Source of the DNA: Lunularia cruciata
Taxonomy: Eukaryota > Streptophyta > Marchantiopsida > Lunulariales > Lunulariaceae
Assembly (NCBI GenBank): GCA_948567375.1
Contig: OX419756.1
Coordinates: forward strand, 64,768,552 to 64,832,551
Reading direction: 5' to 3'
Length of the DNA stretch: 64,000 nt
Shown piece by piece: positions 33,641 through 45,302 of this stretch. The first letter of the stretch is position 1, and the number at the start of each line of letters is the position of its first letter. The notes beneath the pieces were generated by a model. That model was not told the origin of the DNA. It worked only from the letters and a program-made list of their open reading frames with translations, and did no database searches. The translations under genes were made by a program, and so were the position numbers.

Positions 33641-34110
33641 TCATAGTGTAAAGATGCCACTACACCCCATACACCTCATACACCCCAAATACTCCTTCCT
33701 AATCTTGAAGGTAACAAGATGCGAGGTGCGGAATGTAGAACCCTTTCTACCATCTATCATCATCAAACTACTTCCAATCACTGGCTTGATAAGAATACCC
33801 AATTCCTTTGCTACTTGCATAGACATGCAATTCTTTGAACTTCTAGAATCAACCAAAATCCTACAACCCCGATTAGATATCATGCCTTGCAAGTGAAGCA
33901 AACTTGCATAGGTCGAGCCTTCAATCCCATTGGAACTAATCAAGCTCCCAGTAGGCGGCTCAAAATCTCCTACTAGGATTCCTCTTTTCCTTGATCATTT
34001 TGCTCCACAACCTCCACTTGGGCAACTTGTTGAGGTCGTCCATTCTTGAGTGGACATTCAGCAATGTGATGCCCCAATTGGTGATAATAAGAACAACCAC
34101 CATTTTGTCA
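33641..34110 (-). pseudogene. Element B zinc knuckle and aspartic protease
   Basis: Near 34095-34050 the minus strand encodes GCSYYHQLGHHIAECP, a CCHC knuckle in which the second Cys reads Tyr. Downstream (33943-33641) the frame encodes GCRILVDSRSSKNCMSMQVA, the retropepsin active-site region with DSR where the family has DSG. ELGI, IDGRKG and VTFKIRKEY follow, as in Ty3/gypsy proteases. It would cleave the polyprotein; the altered active-site Gly and the stops indicate that it is dead. Confidence 0.75.
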
Positions 34111-34860
34111 TAATTTCTCTCTATCTGTTATGCCAAGTGGTCTTTATTGAATGGCATCAATCTCCATGGGTGCTGGCTCCTCCACTTGTGTGTAGTGTAT
34201 TGGTAGGCTCTGTGGAGGTCAAGGTCAAGACCAATTTATTGCCACCAAGGAATCAAAACGTTCGGCCAACCGCATGGCTTCCTCCAAGTGTTGTGGCTCT
34301 CGCATGGTTACCTCTAATTTGGTTCTCACCTTCAAGCCCCTCACAAATTGATCCAGAGCTTCACCTTCCAATATATCTGGAATTTGCATGATGGTGTTTT
34401 GGAAATGCATGATGTAACTTCTTACAGAGTCAATCTGTTCAACTCTACCAACTTATCCCATGCAGCTTGTGTGGCATTTATAGCTTGGAACCGACTAATT
34501 ATTGCGCTCTTGAATTTTGCCTATGTCAAGATTGGTGCAACAATTGGTCGTTCCGCTTGCTCCACTTGGAATCTCCACCATAGCTTTGCTACTCCATCCA
34601 ATTGGCTAGAAGCCAAGAGAATTTGTTTTCGCTTATCTTGTAGATTGGTAGCTTCAAAATAATGTTCACAATCAAATACAAAATTCTCCATTGCACCCAA
34701 AATATTCTTACCTTCAAATACCTTGGGTTTAGGGAATTTGATCCGATCTTCTCCTTCTCAAATTGGTACTCTCTCCACTTGCACTTGTTGTCAAAGATCT
34801 CGTTCATCCAAAAATCAAGTAAGGTGCTAAATTTTTTGCTACATAGCAAGGATAACATCA
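34111..34860 (-). pseudogene. Element B gag
   Basis: The minus-strand frame at 34410-34225 encodes MHFQNTIMQIPDILEGEALD, FVRGLKVRT, EVTMREPQHLEEAMRLAERF, a clear Ty3/gypsy gag capsid segment. An upstream part (34858-34589), in shifted frames, supplies the start of the domain. Frameshifts near 34450 and 34650 break it. Confidence 0.8.
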
Positions 34861-35130
34861 GGTATTTCCGCCATGGTTGCTACTCTATCACACCACTCCC
34901 AATCTATCCAATTTATTAACACATAAAAATAGCACGTCCACCGTTCTCCATAAGTTACCACCGGAAGCACCAAGGGTTCCTCAAATATGGTGATCATATG
35001 CAGAAAATCTTGTCCAAAGTGCAAGGTGATGATTGTGTGAAATGATGCTTGGGTAGTATTTGGATGCAAAAATCCCAATGGTTTGGTGGAAGTGGATTTG
35101 GTGGTCCATAAATTCCATACATCCCATTCT

Positions 35131-35143
35131 TGCTTTGATACCA
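35131..35143 (-). promoter_or_regulatory. Primer-binding site of element B
   Basis: On the minus strand TGGTATCAAAGCA lies one base after the LTR end. It matches the initiator-Met tRNA primer site (TGGTATCAGAGC type) of many plant LTR retroelements at most positions. It fixes the element orientation and the LTR edge. Confidence 0.75.
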
Positions 35144-35144
35144 A

Positions 35145-35490
35145 TGTAAAAGACCAAATCCAAGGAGAGAAATAGGAGAATGGAAACTCACATTGGGACA
35201 CTTGAATAAGGGAAAACTCTGAATGCCTAGCATGAGCTTTGGCTTTGGTATTTATAGGTAGCATACACCCTTGAGAAGCTTCCAAGAAGCTTCCTCACAC
35301 CGCTTTCTTAGAATGCAAGCCAAGTTAACTAGGAAGCTTCTCAAGAAGCTTCCTTCTAGAAGCCGCCTACTTGGTATGCAAGCTAAGCTAGTTGGAAGCT
35401 TCTAGAAGCTACTTACTTGAGGTGCAAGCTAAGCTAGCCGAGAAGCTTCCCAAGAAGCTTCCTAGATAATTTTGGAATATTCTAGGCTAA
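35145..35490 (-). mobile_element. 5' LTR of element B with GAAGCTTC palindromes
   Basis: The LTR ends (minus strand) in CA directly before the primer site. A TATA-like CTATAAATACC lies at about 35258-35248 on the minus strand. Upstream of it, seven perfect GAAGCTTC palindromes occur on 35275-35461. A partial second copy of this LTR lies at about 47995-48345. The outer boundary near 35490 is approximate, because only the inner edge has a landmark. Confidence 0.65.
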
Positions 35491-36740
35491 TTTGTCTTAT
35501 GTGCTACTTTGTGAGTCCAACTAACTTCATCGCTAAACTCCATATTGTTACAAGGATGGATGGTTGGTATGAGATACACTCAAAAGCCATACCACTAGGT
35601 TCTAAGGAGCTGGTGTGTAAATTGAGCATACAAGAGGAGAGAGAAGTATTGAAACCTATGCTAGGAGTTAGATATGCAAGTTATATCCTTATGCCACTGA
35701 TTCTTACTCTTGAAACATGTTATGCCCAATACAAGAGAAACTACCCAAATGTTTCAAAATATGTATCTATGGTATCCATGATGCATGTCCAATTGGAGAA
35801 GTTCAAGGTAGTAGAGTATGCATTACAAAAGGAAGTTTCACTCCATTGTAAGGAGCAGAGAAAGCAAGGAACGAAAGCAATCAAGCTCCAAGAGAGGGTG
35901 GAACCAATGAAAGAAGCTAGTGTAGAAACCACTACGTAGATGAAGGTGGTAATGCAAGAGTTGGTGGATCTTTGCCGAATGTCATAGGAGGAGAAGGTGA
36001 AGTTGGAATAAGAGAATGCACTTTGAAGAAGAATTAGGCAAGCTTTTGGAAGGAAAAAAAGTCCTTGAGGAAGGCACACCTCCAATAGATCAAAGGATTG
36101 AAGGAGGAATCGGAGGTGTTGAGGATCAATTTGATGAAGAGAGCAAAATAGCTAAAGAAGCAATAAATCAATAACAAATGCAATTGACTACAAGCTTCAA
36201 ATTGATGAGAATTTAGCACAAGAATGGTGAGGAGGTTTTTGCAACCTACCAAAGGAAGATTACCATTTGATCGCAAGTATCAAGAAGAAATGGCTGATTT
36301 ATAGAAGAAGTTTGTCCAATTGCAACAAGAGCTCCATGTTGCCACAGTGTTGGTAAGTTAGGAGAAGAAGGAGTAGAAGTTGATGTCACAAAAACTAGAG
36401 CCTCCATCAAGTGACTTGTATTTGGAGGGTAAAGTGGTGATGTAGTTGATTATGAAGGGATCTAATAAGGAAAACTGGCAAGAAACAATCAGGAGAGTAT
36501 TTGCCATGCTATTCTAGATCATTGAGAAATTAATCAAAGCAACCACCACTGCAAGAGAAGGTGGTCAACCAAAAGTTGATGCAATCTCTTTAAGACCAGA
36601 CCATACCAATGAATGCATTGCCTCAGGTATTAGAGTTAGGATAGGCTGCAAGTTCATGGAAGTTATAGAGAACCTATGGTTAGCATTATTATAAGTGTAT
36701 GAATAATTAGATTTGGTAGTAAATTACTTAAAACTAAGGG
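35491..36740 (+). pseudogene. Coiled-coil protein remnant
   Basis: The plus frame from 35472 to 35939 ends in a charged helix (MHVQLEKFKVVEYALQKEVS, then EQRKQGTKAIKLQERVEPMK). Glu/Lys-rich sequence continues after a stop to about 36420 in the same or shifted frames. The composition resembles the remnants at 5.6 and 48.4-49.5 kb. It might be the C-terminal half of the unknown PFAIHFY-type protein. No named domain. Confidence 0.35.
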
Positions 36741-36867
36741 AATTAGTAGAACATGTCAAACTGTCACCACAACCTTGTTTGCACCCACCTAGGGCCATAG
36801 GACTACTAATTAACTAACTATCCTTATTTAAGGATAGTTAGTTAGTACTCTCTTGTTTTCCTCATCT

Positions 36868-37505
36868 TGGGTTGTAATACCTATTGGTGCATGTATGCTC
36901 TATTGGGATATTTAGTTTGCTCTTGTAAGTAGTTGAATACATTGTCTCAATGGAGTCTAAACAAGCTATTATATTATTCATGATTATCTAGAGTAGCTTA
37001 CAGCATAGATAGAGGTGAATCTTGTTTAGAGGAAGGTGAAAGCATGAACATTATTATTTTGGATTTTTGCATATTGACTTATATTACTCTTAGGTGTTTG
37101 GCTTTGAGAAAAGAGTTAAGAACTCTTGGACTCAAAAGCTTTTTTGGTTTGGATTTTTCTATAGTCCAAGGATAACCCATCATACTCTAAGATCATATGC
37201 TCATTGGATTATTCCATATGTTTGGTTATTCTTTTAAATTTATTATTTTATTTTAGTTTTTTCCTAATAAGTTAAGTAACTCTAATAATACTTATAGAAT
37301 AGCATAGCTATTCTATAAGTATATAAACTAAAATGAGGAGGTAGGATCATCCTTCAATTTGCAAGTAATCAATTGAGCAATGGTTTGAGTCTTGGAGGTG
37401 CCTTGGAGGAGTGTGATGGAATTGGATTCTTTTTATTCTTAGTTTAGTGTGTGTTACCTAAATAGCCACTAGAGTTTAATCCCTATTGAGAGATAGGCTA
37501 GCTTG
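36868..37505 (+). mobile_element. LTR-like ~690-bp repeat, copy 5
   Basis: It starts tgtaatacctattggtgcat. Family blocks present are ttggctttgag-aaagagtta, tatagtccaaggataaccc, agtatataaac and gagagataggctagct. It is shorter than the others because of internal deletions. Copy 6 follows 574 bp downstream in the same orientation. Confidence 0.6.
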
Positions 37506-38078
37506 CATTTTTTGTTCCATTTTTTGGATTTCTCTAGAAAGTAAGGTAATGTTTGGTGTACAATTCTATATTAGACAAAAGGAGGCTATGAGAGCTTGCT
37601 TGGAAATAACATTACATGTAGAAAGTGTTGAATTTATGTGAGAGAATTAAGAAACATTTTTATATCTTGTAGTTCATTATCTTCATGAGTTTGAGATGAT
37701 ATTATATATTCTATATATAAGAGAGGACTTGGAAAGATTATGTGAGGTGGACTAAATTTTTTGGATATTACAATGATTCTAGACAAAAATTCAAGTTTGA
37801 GATCTAGATTTGAGATTTCCAAAGATGATATTTTGGTTTATCTTACAATTATTAGACTTGAGATCAATATGAGAGCTGCTACATGCACTAAGCTAGAATT
37901 TTTGAAGGTGATAAGGTAAATTGCACAAGAAATTGTATGCTCTCTGGAGTTCTATAGAGTTTACCATGTCTTCAATTTGGGTTAGAAGACACTTTGATAT
38001 CCATGATAAGCTACATTAGTATCATAGAAGGTAGGGATATTCACTTAAGGATGAAATGAATCTTAGTTTGGGTGTAAA
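37506..38078. other. Interval between LTR-like copies 5 and 6
   Basis: 574 bp without coding potential, flanked by same-orientation repeats. The arrangement is that of a small TRIM-like element, but there is no clear primer site or polypurine tract. Confidence 0.35.
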
Positions 38079-38770
38079 TGTAATACTTATTGGTGCATGT
38101 ATGTTCCACTAGGATATTTAGCTTGGTATTGTAAGTAGTTGACTGTATTATTTATATGGAATTTAACCAACCTTCTATATCAGTCATGATTATCTAGATT
38201 ACTCATAGCCTAGATAAAGATTACTCTACTTGAGAGGAAGGTAAAAGAGTAAACACCTCTATTTTGGATTTTCATGTATTGACTTTGTATTACTCCTAGG
38301 TGTTTGGCTTTGAGCAAAGAGTTGAGAAGTCTTGAGCCCATAAGCTTTTTGGTTGTGGATTTATTTGTAGTCCAAGGATAGTCCATGTGAAAGAATCCTT
38401 AACTTGTTGTTGGGTCAAGATAAGATTGCTTGCTTATGGGATTATTCCCATGTGTTCGGTTAGTATTTTAGACTTTTGACTTCATATGACTTTTTTCCTA
38501 GTAACTTGAATTATTTTGGTAATTAGTAACTTTGGTGTATAATTATTCCACAAGTATATAAACCATGGATGAAGAGGTACTCATTTAACTATATTTCATT
38601 TGCAATTATATTTCTCTCTCATTGAGTTTCATAGTGAACTTGAATCTTGGAGTTGCCTTGTAGTTTTAGCCATAGAGGAGTGGGATGGAGTTTGGTTCTT
38701 TGCCTTCTTAGTCCTGATGCACTACCTCAATAGCCATCAAATGTTCATCATGTGTGAGAGATAAGCTTGC
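38079..38770 (+). mobile_element. LTR-like ~690-bp repeat, copy 6
   Basis: It starts tgtaatacttattggtgcat and ends gagagataagcttgctcaca, so the termini are TG...CA. Candidate TATA box agtatataaacc near 38550. It shares all internal family blocks. Confidence 0.65.
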
Positions 38771-39569
38771 TCACAAGATGGTGGCCATTTTGTTCCTTCT
38801 TGGATATTCAAGCATCTATGACTATTTAGGTTTGGCATTTAAATTGCTTCTTTGTTTAATCAAAGTAATTGGTGAAGAAATTTAAGTGCCCTTAGGCTAT
38901 TTTTTGCTTTCTTGATTTCTTGATGAAATTACTTGCACTCCAATTCATGCCTCAATGAAATTTTGCCATAAGAACTGCCTAATGTTATGTGTGTTTGATC
39001 TTTAGCATTACATAATCATCTAGATGAAATGCCTTGATGGGATCAATATGTTATAGTGGTTATAGTAATTGAATTATGTGCTTGGAGTGAGAGACTATCA
39101 CATAGATCTTGTGCTCTAGCAAAGGAAGTGCCTCATGAAGTGTAGAGAACTTTGCTTTATATCATGAGTATCAAAAAGAGCTTTGTAAGGAGCACAATTC
39201 TTTGGAAGTCATATGCTTTGAGAAGAAAGTAGTTTCCTTCAGGAAGGATTGTATGAATGCCACCAAAGGCATTTTGGGATTTTTTTGGATGGAAATTGCA
39301 TTATTAGAACCATCACTTTCTTGGTCTTCCTTGGATCTATATTCCTTAGTGTGAGTGATTTTGATTTTTTATTTTCATAGTGCACCTTCTTGGTGGCATT
39401 CCTTATTGTTTGAAATTTCTCTCTACCCAAAAAACTAAATAGTAAATAGTAAAAGACTCAAACTTGATAATTTCCTAACTATCTAATCATTTCCATTCTT
39501 ATATTCTTGTGGGAATAAACTGTACTTACTTAAATTGTTCAATTTATTGTTTTTGGATTATTACATGAA
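38771..39569. other. Unassigned sequence before element D
   Basis: No gene recognised. It may include the decayed gag end of element D, but no zinc knuckle or capsid motif can be read. Confidence 0.3.
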
Positions 39570-39699
39570 GTACTTGGCATTGCTAAGAGGGAGTTTCATG
39601 AGGTGGGTATTGATACAATCAAGAGAAAGCAGTATGTAGTAGAAGAGCCTAGATTTCATGAAGCTCAATTGTGGAAGTTTATCAAGGATAGGATTAATA

Positions 39700-40200
39700 T
39701 GCTAAATGCCTTCATTCCAAAACTACACATCAAGTCACCATCTGAGATTTGAGGAGGAAGTTGGAGCCAAGGAAGAACGGAGTCATTTTAGCCAAAATTA
39801 TTGGGTAAGAGCTACAACAAAAACATTGGTCAAGTTAGAAGCTTTGGAGGAGTTGACTGTAGCTTTGGTTGATCATGGTTCTGAATTATATTTGATTTCC
39901 AAGGATTTGTATGCGAAAGAGTTGTGACCTATTTATACTGATTATGATTGGAAGGTCACAAGAGTAAATACCAACAAAAGTGGGTTGTAAAGAGTATGCC
40001 CTAATGTCAAGATGACTATCAGGCATGTTAGTGGCTTCTAAAACTTCTTTATCCATGAGAAGGCTACATATCTAGGCCTATAAGGCCAGCCTTATATTAT
40101 TAGATTAAGTGTGGAGACAAAGATTTTGGATGTTGGATTGCATATGCTAGGAAAAGGATTAAGGATGCACAAAAGCGGTCTAATTCTTGACAATTTGTGC
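39700..40200 (+). pseudogene. Element D aspartic protease
   Basis: The frame at 39706-39927 encodes SQNYWVRATTKTLVKLEALE and VALVDHGSELYLISKDLYAK, a retropepsin-type site with DHGSE. Downstream, in broken frames, come CPNVKMTIRHVSGF and YLGL-GQPYIIRLSVETKI, the flap and C-terminal parts of the fold. Stops at 39925 and beyond inactivate it. Confidence 0.65.
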
Positions 40201-40899
40201 TAACTATCACAAAAATAGGGACAATTGAGAGATGTATCCTTACATACAATAAGGAGGGAGTTTGTTGATCTCTAAATGAAGGGGATTTTTAGGAGGTGTC
40301 ATAACAAGGCAAGAATGTGTAGCATTGAGTATAGTGGGTTCATGCTTCACAAGGATAAAGAGAATGCCTTTTGTGCAATTTTTGCTTATGTCACATAAGA
40401 TGGTTGTGTGTTATTTACTAGAGTGGAAAAATTGGGGAGAGATGGAGAAAAATATGTACAAGTTGTGCATTGTGTATTGGTGGAAGAATAAGAAATGTAA
40501 GAGGATGAACTTGTATTAGGAGTTTTAGAGGAGTAGTAATTCATAGATAATCTGAGCAAGTTGTCCAAGATTTGCAATGATTCTATGATAGATGAGTGAA
40601 GAAACAATTATATAAAAATGCTCCAAGGAGGTTTATGATGTAGTGGATGATTTCTGCAAAAAGGAAGGTATCAAGAGGTAGAGGTTGAGATAGAGTATAA
40701 AACTATTGACAAGAAGGTGAAGTTAATTGCTCAACCAACACTTATGGATTCACCATACTAGTTAGGATAGACAACATAAGAGCAAAGTCTTAGAGAGCTT
40801 ATAAGGGTATGTTTTCTATTCATGGAGGTGACTTTGAAGATGTTGAAGGTTGAAAAAGGAAAATTTCTTATGGATTAAGAGAATAAGTTTAACAAAATG

Positions 40900-41430
40900 C
40901 TATCTAAACATGGTAAAGCATGTGCTTTTCATCCATTGGAAATAGGATATGTAGATCCAAGTATTGTATTGCCTATGATCACTTTTTGCATGTTCCTTGG
41001 AATTTTAAACCAATTCGTGTTCCAAAAGCTCATTTTCCAAGTCTCATTATTTTGTTGAATGAGACGGTCCAAACGGGAATTTTTGAGCCATCTATAGCTC
41101 CTTATTATAATAAGTGGTTTATGATTCCTATAAAGAATGGGAAATTCAGGTTTATACAAGATATGAAACTTGTGAACCAAGTCACCATAATAAACATGGA
41201 TGTAGGTCCTATAGTGGAGGAGTTTGCAAACAAACTTGCATGTACATCCATTTATTCTATGATAGACCTATATCATTGTTATTATAAATTTTAGTTATCT
41301 AAGAGGAGCAAGGATTTGACAGTAATGAGGAGGTCATTGGGATTGATGAGAATGTGTACCTTACTTCAAGGACCCACAAATTCTATTGCTTATATGATGA
41401 GTGGTATATGTAGGGTTTTGTGGAACTTCA
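40900..41430 (+). pseudogene. Element D reverse transcriptase
   Basis: The frame at 40920-41294 encodes HVPWNFKPIRVPKAHFPSLI, LNETVQTGIFEPSIAPYYNK and IKNGKFRFIQDMKLVNQVTI, the RT fingers of a Ty3/gypsy enzyme. An SMIDLYHCYYKF palm segment follows. The catalytic Asp-Asp box cannot be located with confidence because the following stretch is heavily mutated. Confidence 0.75.
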
Positions 41431-41869
41431 TTCTAGAGAAAACTTAACCTTTCTTCAATGATGTATAACAAAAGATGTGTAGAAGTAAACAAGGATGAGC
41501 AAGTGGATACAACAAATTGTAGGAAACTTGTTGCCAATCATATAACAAATTGCAACAAAATTCTCTCAAGGCTAGCTGAAGTCTTATGTTGTCAGCGTAG
41601 AAATCAACATTTGGAGTTGGTGAAGTACTTGTAGTTGGGGATTTTTGTGGACCATATATCCCAAAGCCGTGTTTGGAGACATACCACAATGACCATCCAT
41701 GAAAGTATAAAGACTTTTAGATGCTGATTTACTTTACAAAACTTGGATACCTCACTTTGCACATGTTGTGGATCCTTTGTATCAATTACTAAGGAATGGG
41801 GGTGAATGTATGATAAGAAGAGAAGCAGATGTTTTTTCATGTGGGAGTTGAAGACATTACTAGTTTTTG

Positions 41870-42420
41870 CATCTATGTTCAGAAAGGTACCATACAAAGG
41901 GGATAATTATATCTATCTACAATTAATACTAGCGCTATTGGTGTAAATTGGGTAGTAGGGTAGGGAGATGGCAATGGCCAAAGGTATGTGGTTAGATTTA
42001 GTGCTAAGGTGTTAAACCAACAACACAAAATTATCATCAAGTTAAGAAGGAGTTGTGTGGAATAGTCTTTGCTCTAAGATAGATAAGAAGTATTTTATGA
42101 GAGCACCATTGAGGGCAGAAATGTTTTATTTACCATTGCTTAAAGATCATTGGTTGTTAAACTCAAATACTGCTATGCTTAGATGGATAGCTTAAATCAA
42201 GACCTCGAATCCAAATTTTAGGCTTCTTTTTGGTGTTGGAAGTTTAGGGGCTAACATGTTCTCTAGAGCAAGATTCCACAACAAGCAAGCAATGATAGAG
42301 GAAGAAAATTGTGTTGGGGATGACTTTTATAGCATAAAAACATTGAAAGGTACTAGTAAGCCTATTGTCTTTGCTTTTAATTCATTCTTTGAGAACTTGT
42401 ATGAAGGAGAATAGTGGTCA
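41870..42420 (+). pseudogene. Element D RNase H
   Basis: Near 41900-42290 broken frames give IYLSTINTSAIGVNWVVG, DGNGQRYVVRFSAKVLN and a following helix, the RNase H order. The first catalytic Asp position reads Asn. Stops are frequent. Confidence 0.55.
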
Positions 42421-42599
42421 ATCAGGATATACTTGAGCACTCTCAACCAACAAGAAGGTTGTAAAGTTTCTTTTTTCAAAGGAAAGGCTTACAATTCTTT
42501 CTTGAAAGATGGATTTCTGTAGAAGCATTTAAAGGTTTCAAGTGGAATCCCTTGGAGAGTTGTTTGTGATCTTGAAACAAAGACTCAATTGATCAGAGA

Positions 42600-43157
42600 G
42601 TTCATGATAGCCCTTGGGTAGGACATTGGAGTGCATAGGCAACATTTTCCAAACTTAAGGAAAAATTTTGGTGGAAGAGAATGTATTGGATGCAATCTCA
42701 TTTTCTAGTACAAGACTTGCAAGTTCTATTCCAATATCAAGTATAGGGAAGAACTACATCCAAGATTTTCATTAGCCATGCACTACATCTGGTTAGCAGA
42801 TATTGTTGTGAAGCCTAAGGGATTTTGGCAGAGGCTCCATACTTAATTCTTGCTAGGAAGGATCTTAGTTGAAGGAAGGGTTTTAACAACAAGGAGTACA
42901 AAACTTGTTTGCAAGTTCATTTTGAAAAAGATTATTTGCCAATATGGATGTATGTGAAATGTTGCTACAAATAGAGATGAGCTAGATTTTGCAGAAGCTA
43001 AGGCATTTTTCCAAAGGATTAGGGTTCATTTATCTTGAATATTGCTTACAATCCAAAAGGAACTAGGGAACTGGAGAGAGGTCATTCACCAATAGTGAAA
43101 GTTTTGGTTAAAGCTTGCCATGGGAAGATGCATCAATGACCTAAACTATTACCCTTT
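42600..43157 (+). pseudogene. Element D integrase, N-terminal and core part
   Basis: The zinc-binding end is followed by LAMHYIWLADIVVKPKGF (first catalytic Asp), EGRVLTTRSTKLVCKFILKK, a FAEAKAFFQRI segment and GKMH or GRCIND-like sequence up to PLLF at about 43157. The frame then runs into an inserted LTR and resumes at 44058. Confidence 0.7.
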
Positions 43158-43162
43158 GCTTT

Positions 43163-44052
43163 TTTAATACTCCAAGGACAAGAGAATAGAGAAAACACAG
43201 ATTACACACTCAAACATTTGGTGCCCCAAAGGAGCACCTTCTCTTTATTATATAGACAAAGAGGATCTCCTCCAACGAAGCTCCACCCTAGGATTAGGCA
43301 CAAAAATAGGTGACATGTCAGCAGGCTCTACCCTTGTATTACTTACTTGGATGGGTGACATGTTGGTCTAGGTCCTATCTAGTTGGTCAAACAAGCTTTG
43401 ACCAGAGGGAATATTTTAGGGAATCTTCTGGTAGGAGTCTCAGAATCACGTAAGGTACTGTTGGAAAGCTCTCGAGGAGACAACCAAGGGGGAGGAAGTC
43501 CAACCTTTCTTTAGTGGAGAGGGGAGAATGTGCACATTTTTTAGGCCTAATTCATCTGTTTAGGCCTCCAAAATTGCCTTCAAAGATTTCAAGCATATTT
43601 TGGTTCCTACTCCTTTAGTATAAGTCCCCTTTTAGTGATACCTCTTTCTAAGCTGTTTAGTCTATCATGTGTTGCATCTTTCTAGATGTTACCAAACCAA
43701 TTCTCACCTTTAAATCATATGTCTAGCTATCGGTTCTAAGGTTCTCAAGTTTATTTCGGTTTCTGCCCTATTAGTAGAAGTACTCTTTTGGTAATACTTC
43801 TATCTAATCTATTTTGACCATCATGTATAACATCATTCCACATGTTACCAAACCAATTCTCACCTTTAAATCATATGTCTAGCTATCGGTTCTAAGGTTC
43901 TCAAGTTTATTTCAATTTCTGCCCTATTAGTAGAAGTACTCTTTTGGTAATACTTCTATCTAATCTATTTTGACCATCATGTATAACATCATTCCACATG
44001 TTACCAAACCAAATTTCACATCTAGATCATATGGCTAGCTCTTGGTATTACA
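43163..44052 (-). mobile_element. LTR-A family insertion inside element D integrase
   Basis: On the minus strand it begins tgtaataccaagagctagcc at 44052 and contains the family A LTR blocks, a TATA-like tatataataaag near 43245, and cctttggggcacc. It ends at about 43163. GCTTT (43158-43162) on the left and ACTTT (44053-44057) on the right are a candidate 5-bp target duplication with one G-to-A change. A partial internal duplication is visible: the tgttaccaaaccaattctca block occurs three times between 43.69 and 44.02 kb. Confidence 0.7.
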
Positions 44053-44057
44053 ACTTT

Positions 44058-44545
44058 GTAAGCTGATAGGACTACACATAGTTCAATGATAGGATGTGTG
44101 CCATATAAGATGATGTATGCACAAAAAACTATTATGCTTATTGAGGAGATAGAACCAAAATGGAGTGTAAATCCTTGGAAAGATAGGATTTCAAATGAAG
44201 ATTTATTGGCTCTTACAATCAAAAAATTATCACAAAAACCAGAAGATGTAGAAAGGTTATGTGTAGCAAAAATTTAAAACCAAGCAAGGTTTGATAAACT
44301 CATAAATTGAGACCAACTCCTCTAAAGTAAATTGTATCTTAGTTTATGATAGTGTTCTTGATTACAAACATAGTATAGCTTGAAATTTTATAGAAGTTGG
44401 TTTGGTCCTTATCTCATTGTTCAAAATTAAGACTATGGCACTTATTAGTTGAGAGAATTGGATGGGAAAATGCTTAGCAATTGCTGGTAAGAGTGTAAAA
44501 TTATTCATGAAAAAAGAAGCAAATTGTTCTTTTCAATACTTCTAG
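44058..44545 (+). pseudogene. Element D integrase, C-terminal part
   Basis: The frame resumes with ADRTTHSSMIGCVPYKMMYA, NPWKDRISNEDLLALTIKKL and EDVERL, the post-core region of this integrase lineage. Broken frames to about 44540 then carry a WFGPY motif, YQLRELDGKML and a final KLFF-like end. It joins conceptually to the part ending at 43157, on the far side of the inserted LTR. Confidence 0.75.
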
Positions 44546-45302
44546 GATTCAACAAATTAGATTGAGGATACAAATGTTAATGGGTGTAATCAAGATGCTA
44601 ATGAGATCAAGAAGAAATAAATTGACTTTGAATTGGATTTATTTGAAAATGGGGTGTGCTTTATGCCATTGGAATCATATTCTCAAGGGAATTCATAAAC
44701 ACCAAATTGTGGTGTTTGGAGGTCTATAAAAGAAGTTACAACCATTTTAACACACCTTTGGTGGGATCACTTTTGGCCTAGAACACATAATTGAGTAGGA
44801 AAAACCTTCAACTTGGATCACACCTTTGATCATGCCTTTGCATAAGGGTCAACTTCATCCTAGAAGAGTTGTTGAAGGATTTTTTGCATAGATTTCAAAG
44901 TTGATATGTTCATGATTATGGGTCCAAATGGAGTATGTTTTATTTTGTTGGATGTATCTTCTAAAGTGCTTTCCATAAACACTATAATTGTGGCACTTGG
45001 AGGTCTATAGCAAAATTTACAACCATTTGAAGACACCTTTGGGTAGGGATAACCTTTGGCCTTGAACATACCTTTGGATTTGTTTCTTTCAAGATGACAT
45101 TTATGGCTTGATGCATTTAATGTGTTAGTTAATAACAATAAGGAATTTTGGTGCATGTTGGTGGATTTGGGCAGTTTTTAACTTGGTTTTGGACAAGAAT
45201 GCCAAGATTGATAATGGAGAGAAGGATTGAGGGTTTTGGAGCTCTTGAGTGATCAATTAACAAGGATAGAAGGAAAGGAGTTTGAGAATTTTTGATTGAA
45301 AA
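44546..45302 (-). repeat. Paralogue of the 25.1-26.05 kb segment
   Basis: It shares ordered blocks with 25.1-25.8 kb: ttacaaccatttgaagacacc, tttgg-ttgaaca, and tttatggcttga. The minus-strand frame 45156-44860 carries one copy of the EIKHAP-like repeated protein unit (NKIKHTPFGPIIMNIS). No named function. Confidence 0.5.

Larger units (their letters stand above)
33641..35490 (-). mobile_element. Ty3/gypsy retrotransposon B, 5' half (degenerate)
   Basis: On the minus strand, in order: LTR (35490 to 35145), initiator-Met-type primer-binding site (35143 to 35131), gag (about 34860 to 34200), zinc knuckle (about 34090) and aspartic protease (to 33641). RT, RNase H and integrase are missing because the element ends at the junction with element C. 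Confidence 0.8.
39570..44545 (+). mobile_element. Ty3/gypsy retrotransposon D (degenerate, interrupted)
   Basis: Plus-strand order: protease (39.7-40.2 kb), RT (40.9-41.4 kb), RNase H (41.9-42.3 kb) and integrase (42.6-44.5 kb). The integrase is split by an inverted LTR-A copy at about 43163-44052. It belongs to a different Ty3/gypsy lineage from A, B and C, judged by its DHGSE-type protease site. No LTRs are assigned to it. Confidence 0.75.

Noticed and set aside
34839-35285. 148-residue minus-strand open frame
   Set aside because: It crosses the LTR, the primer site and the gag leader of element B, so it is a chance frame and not a gene.
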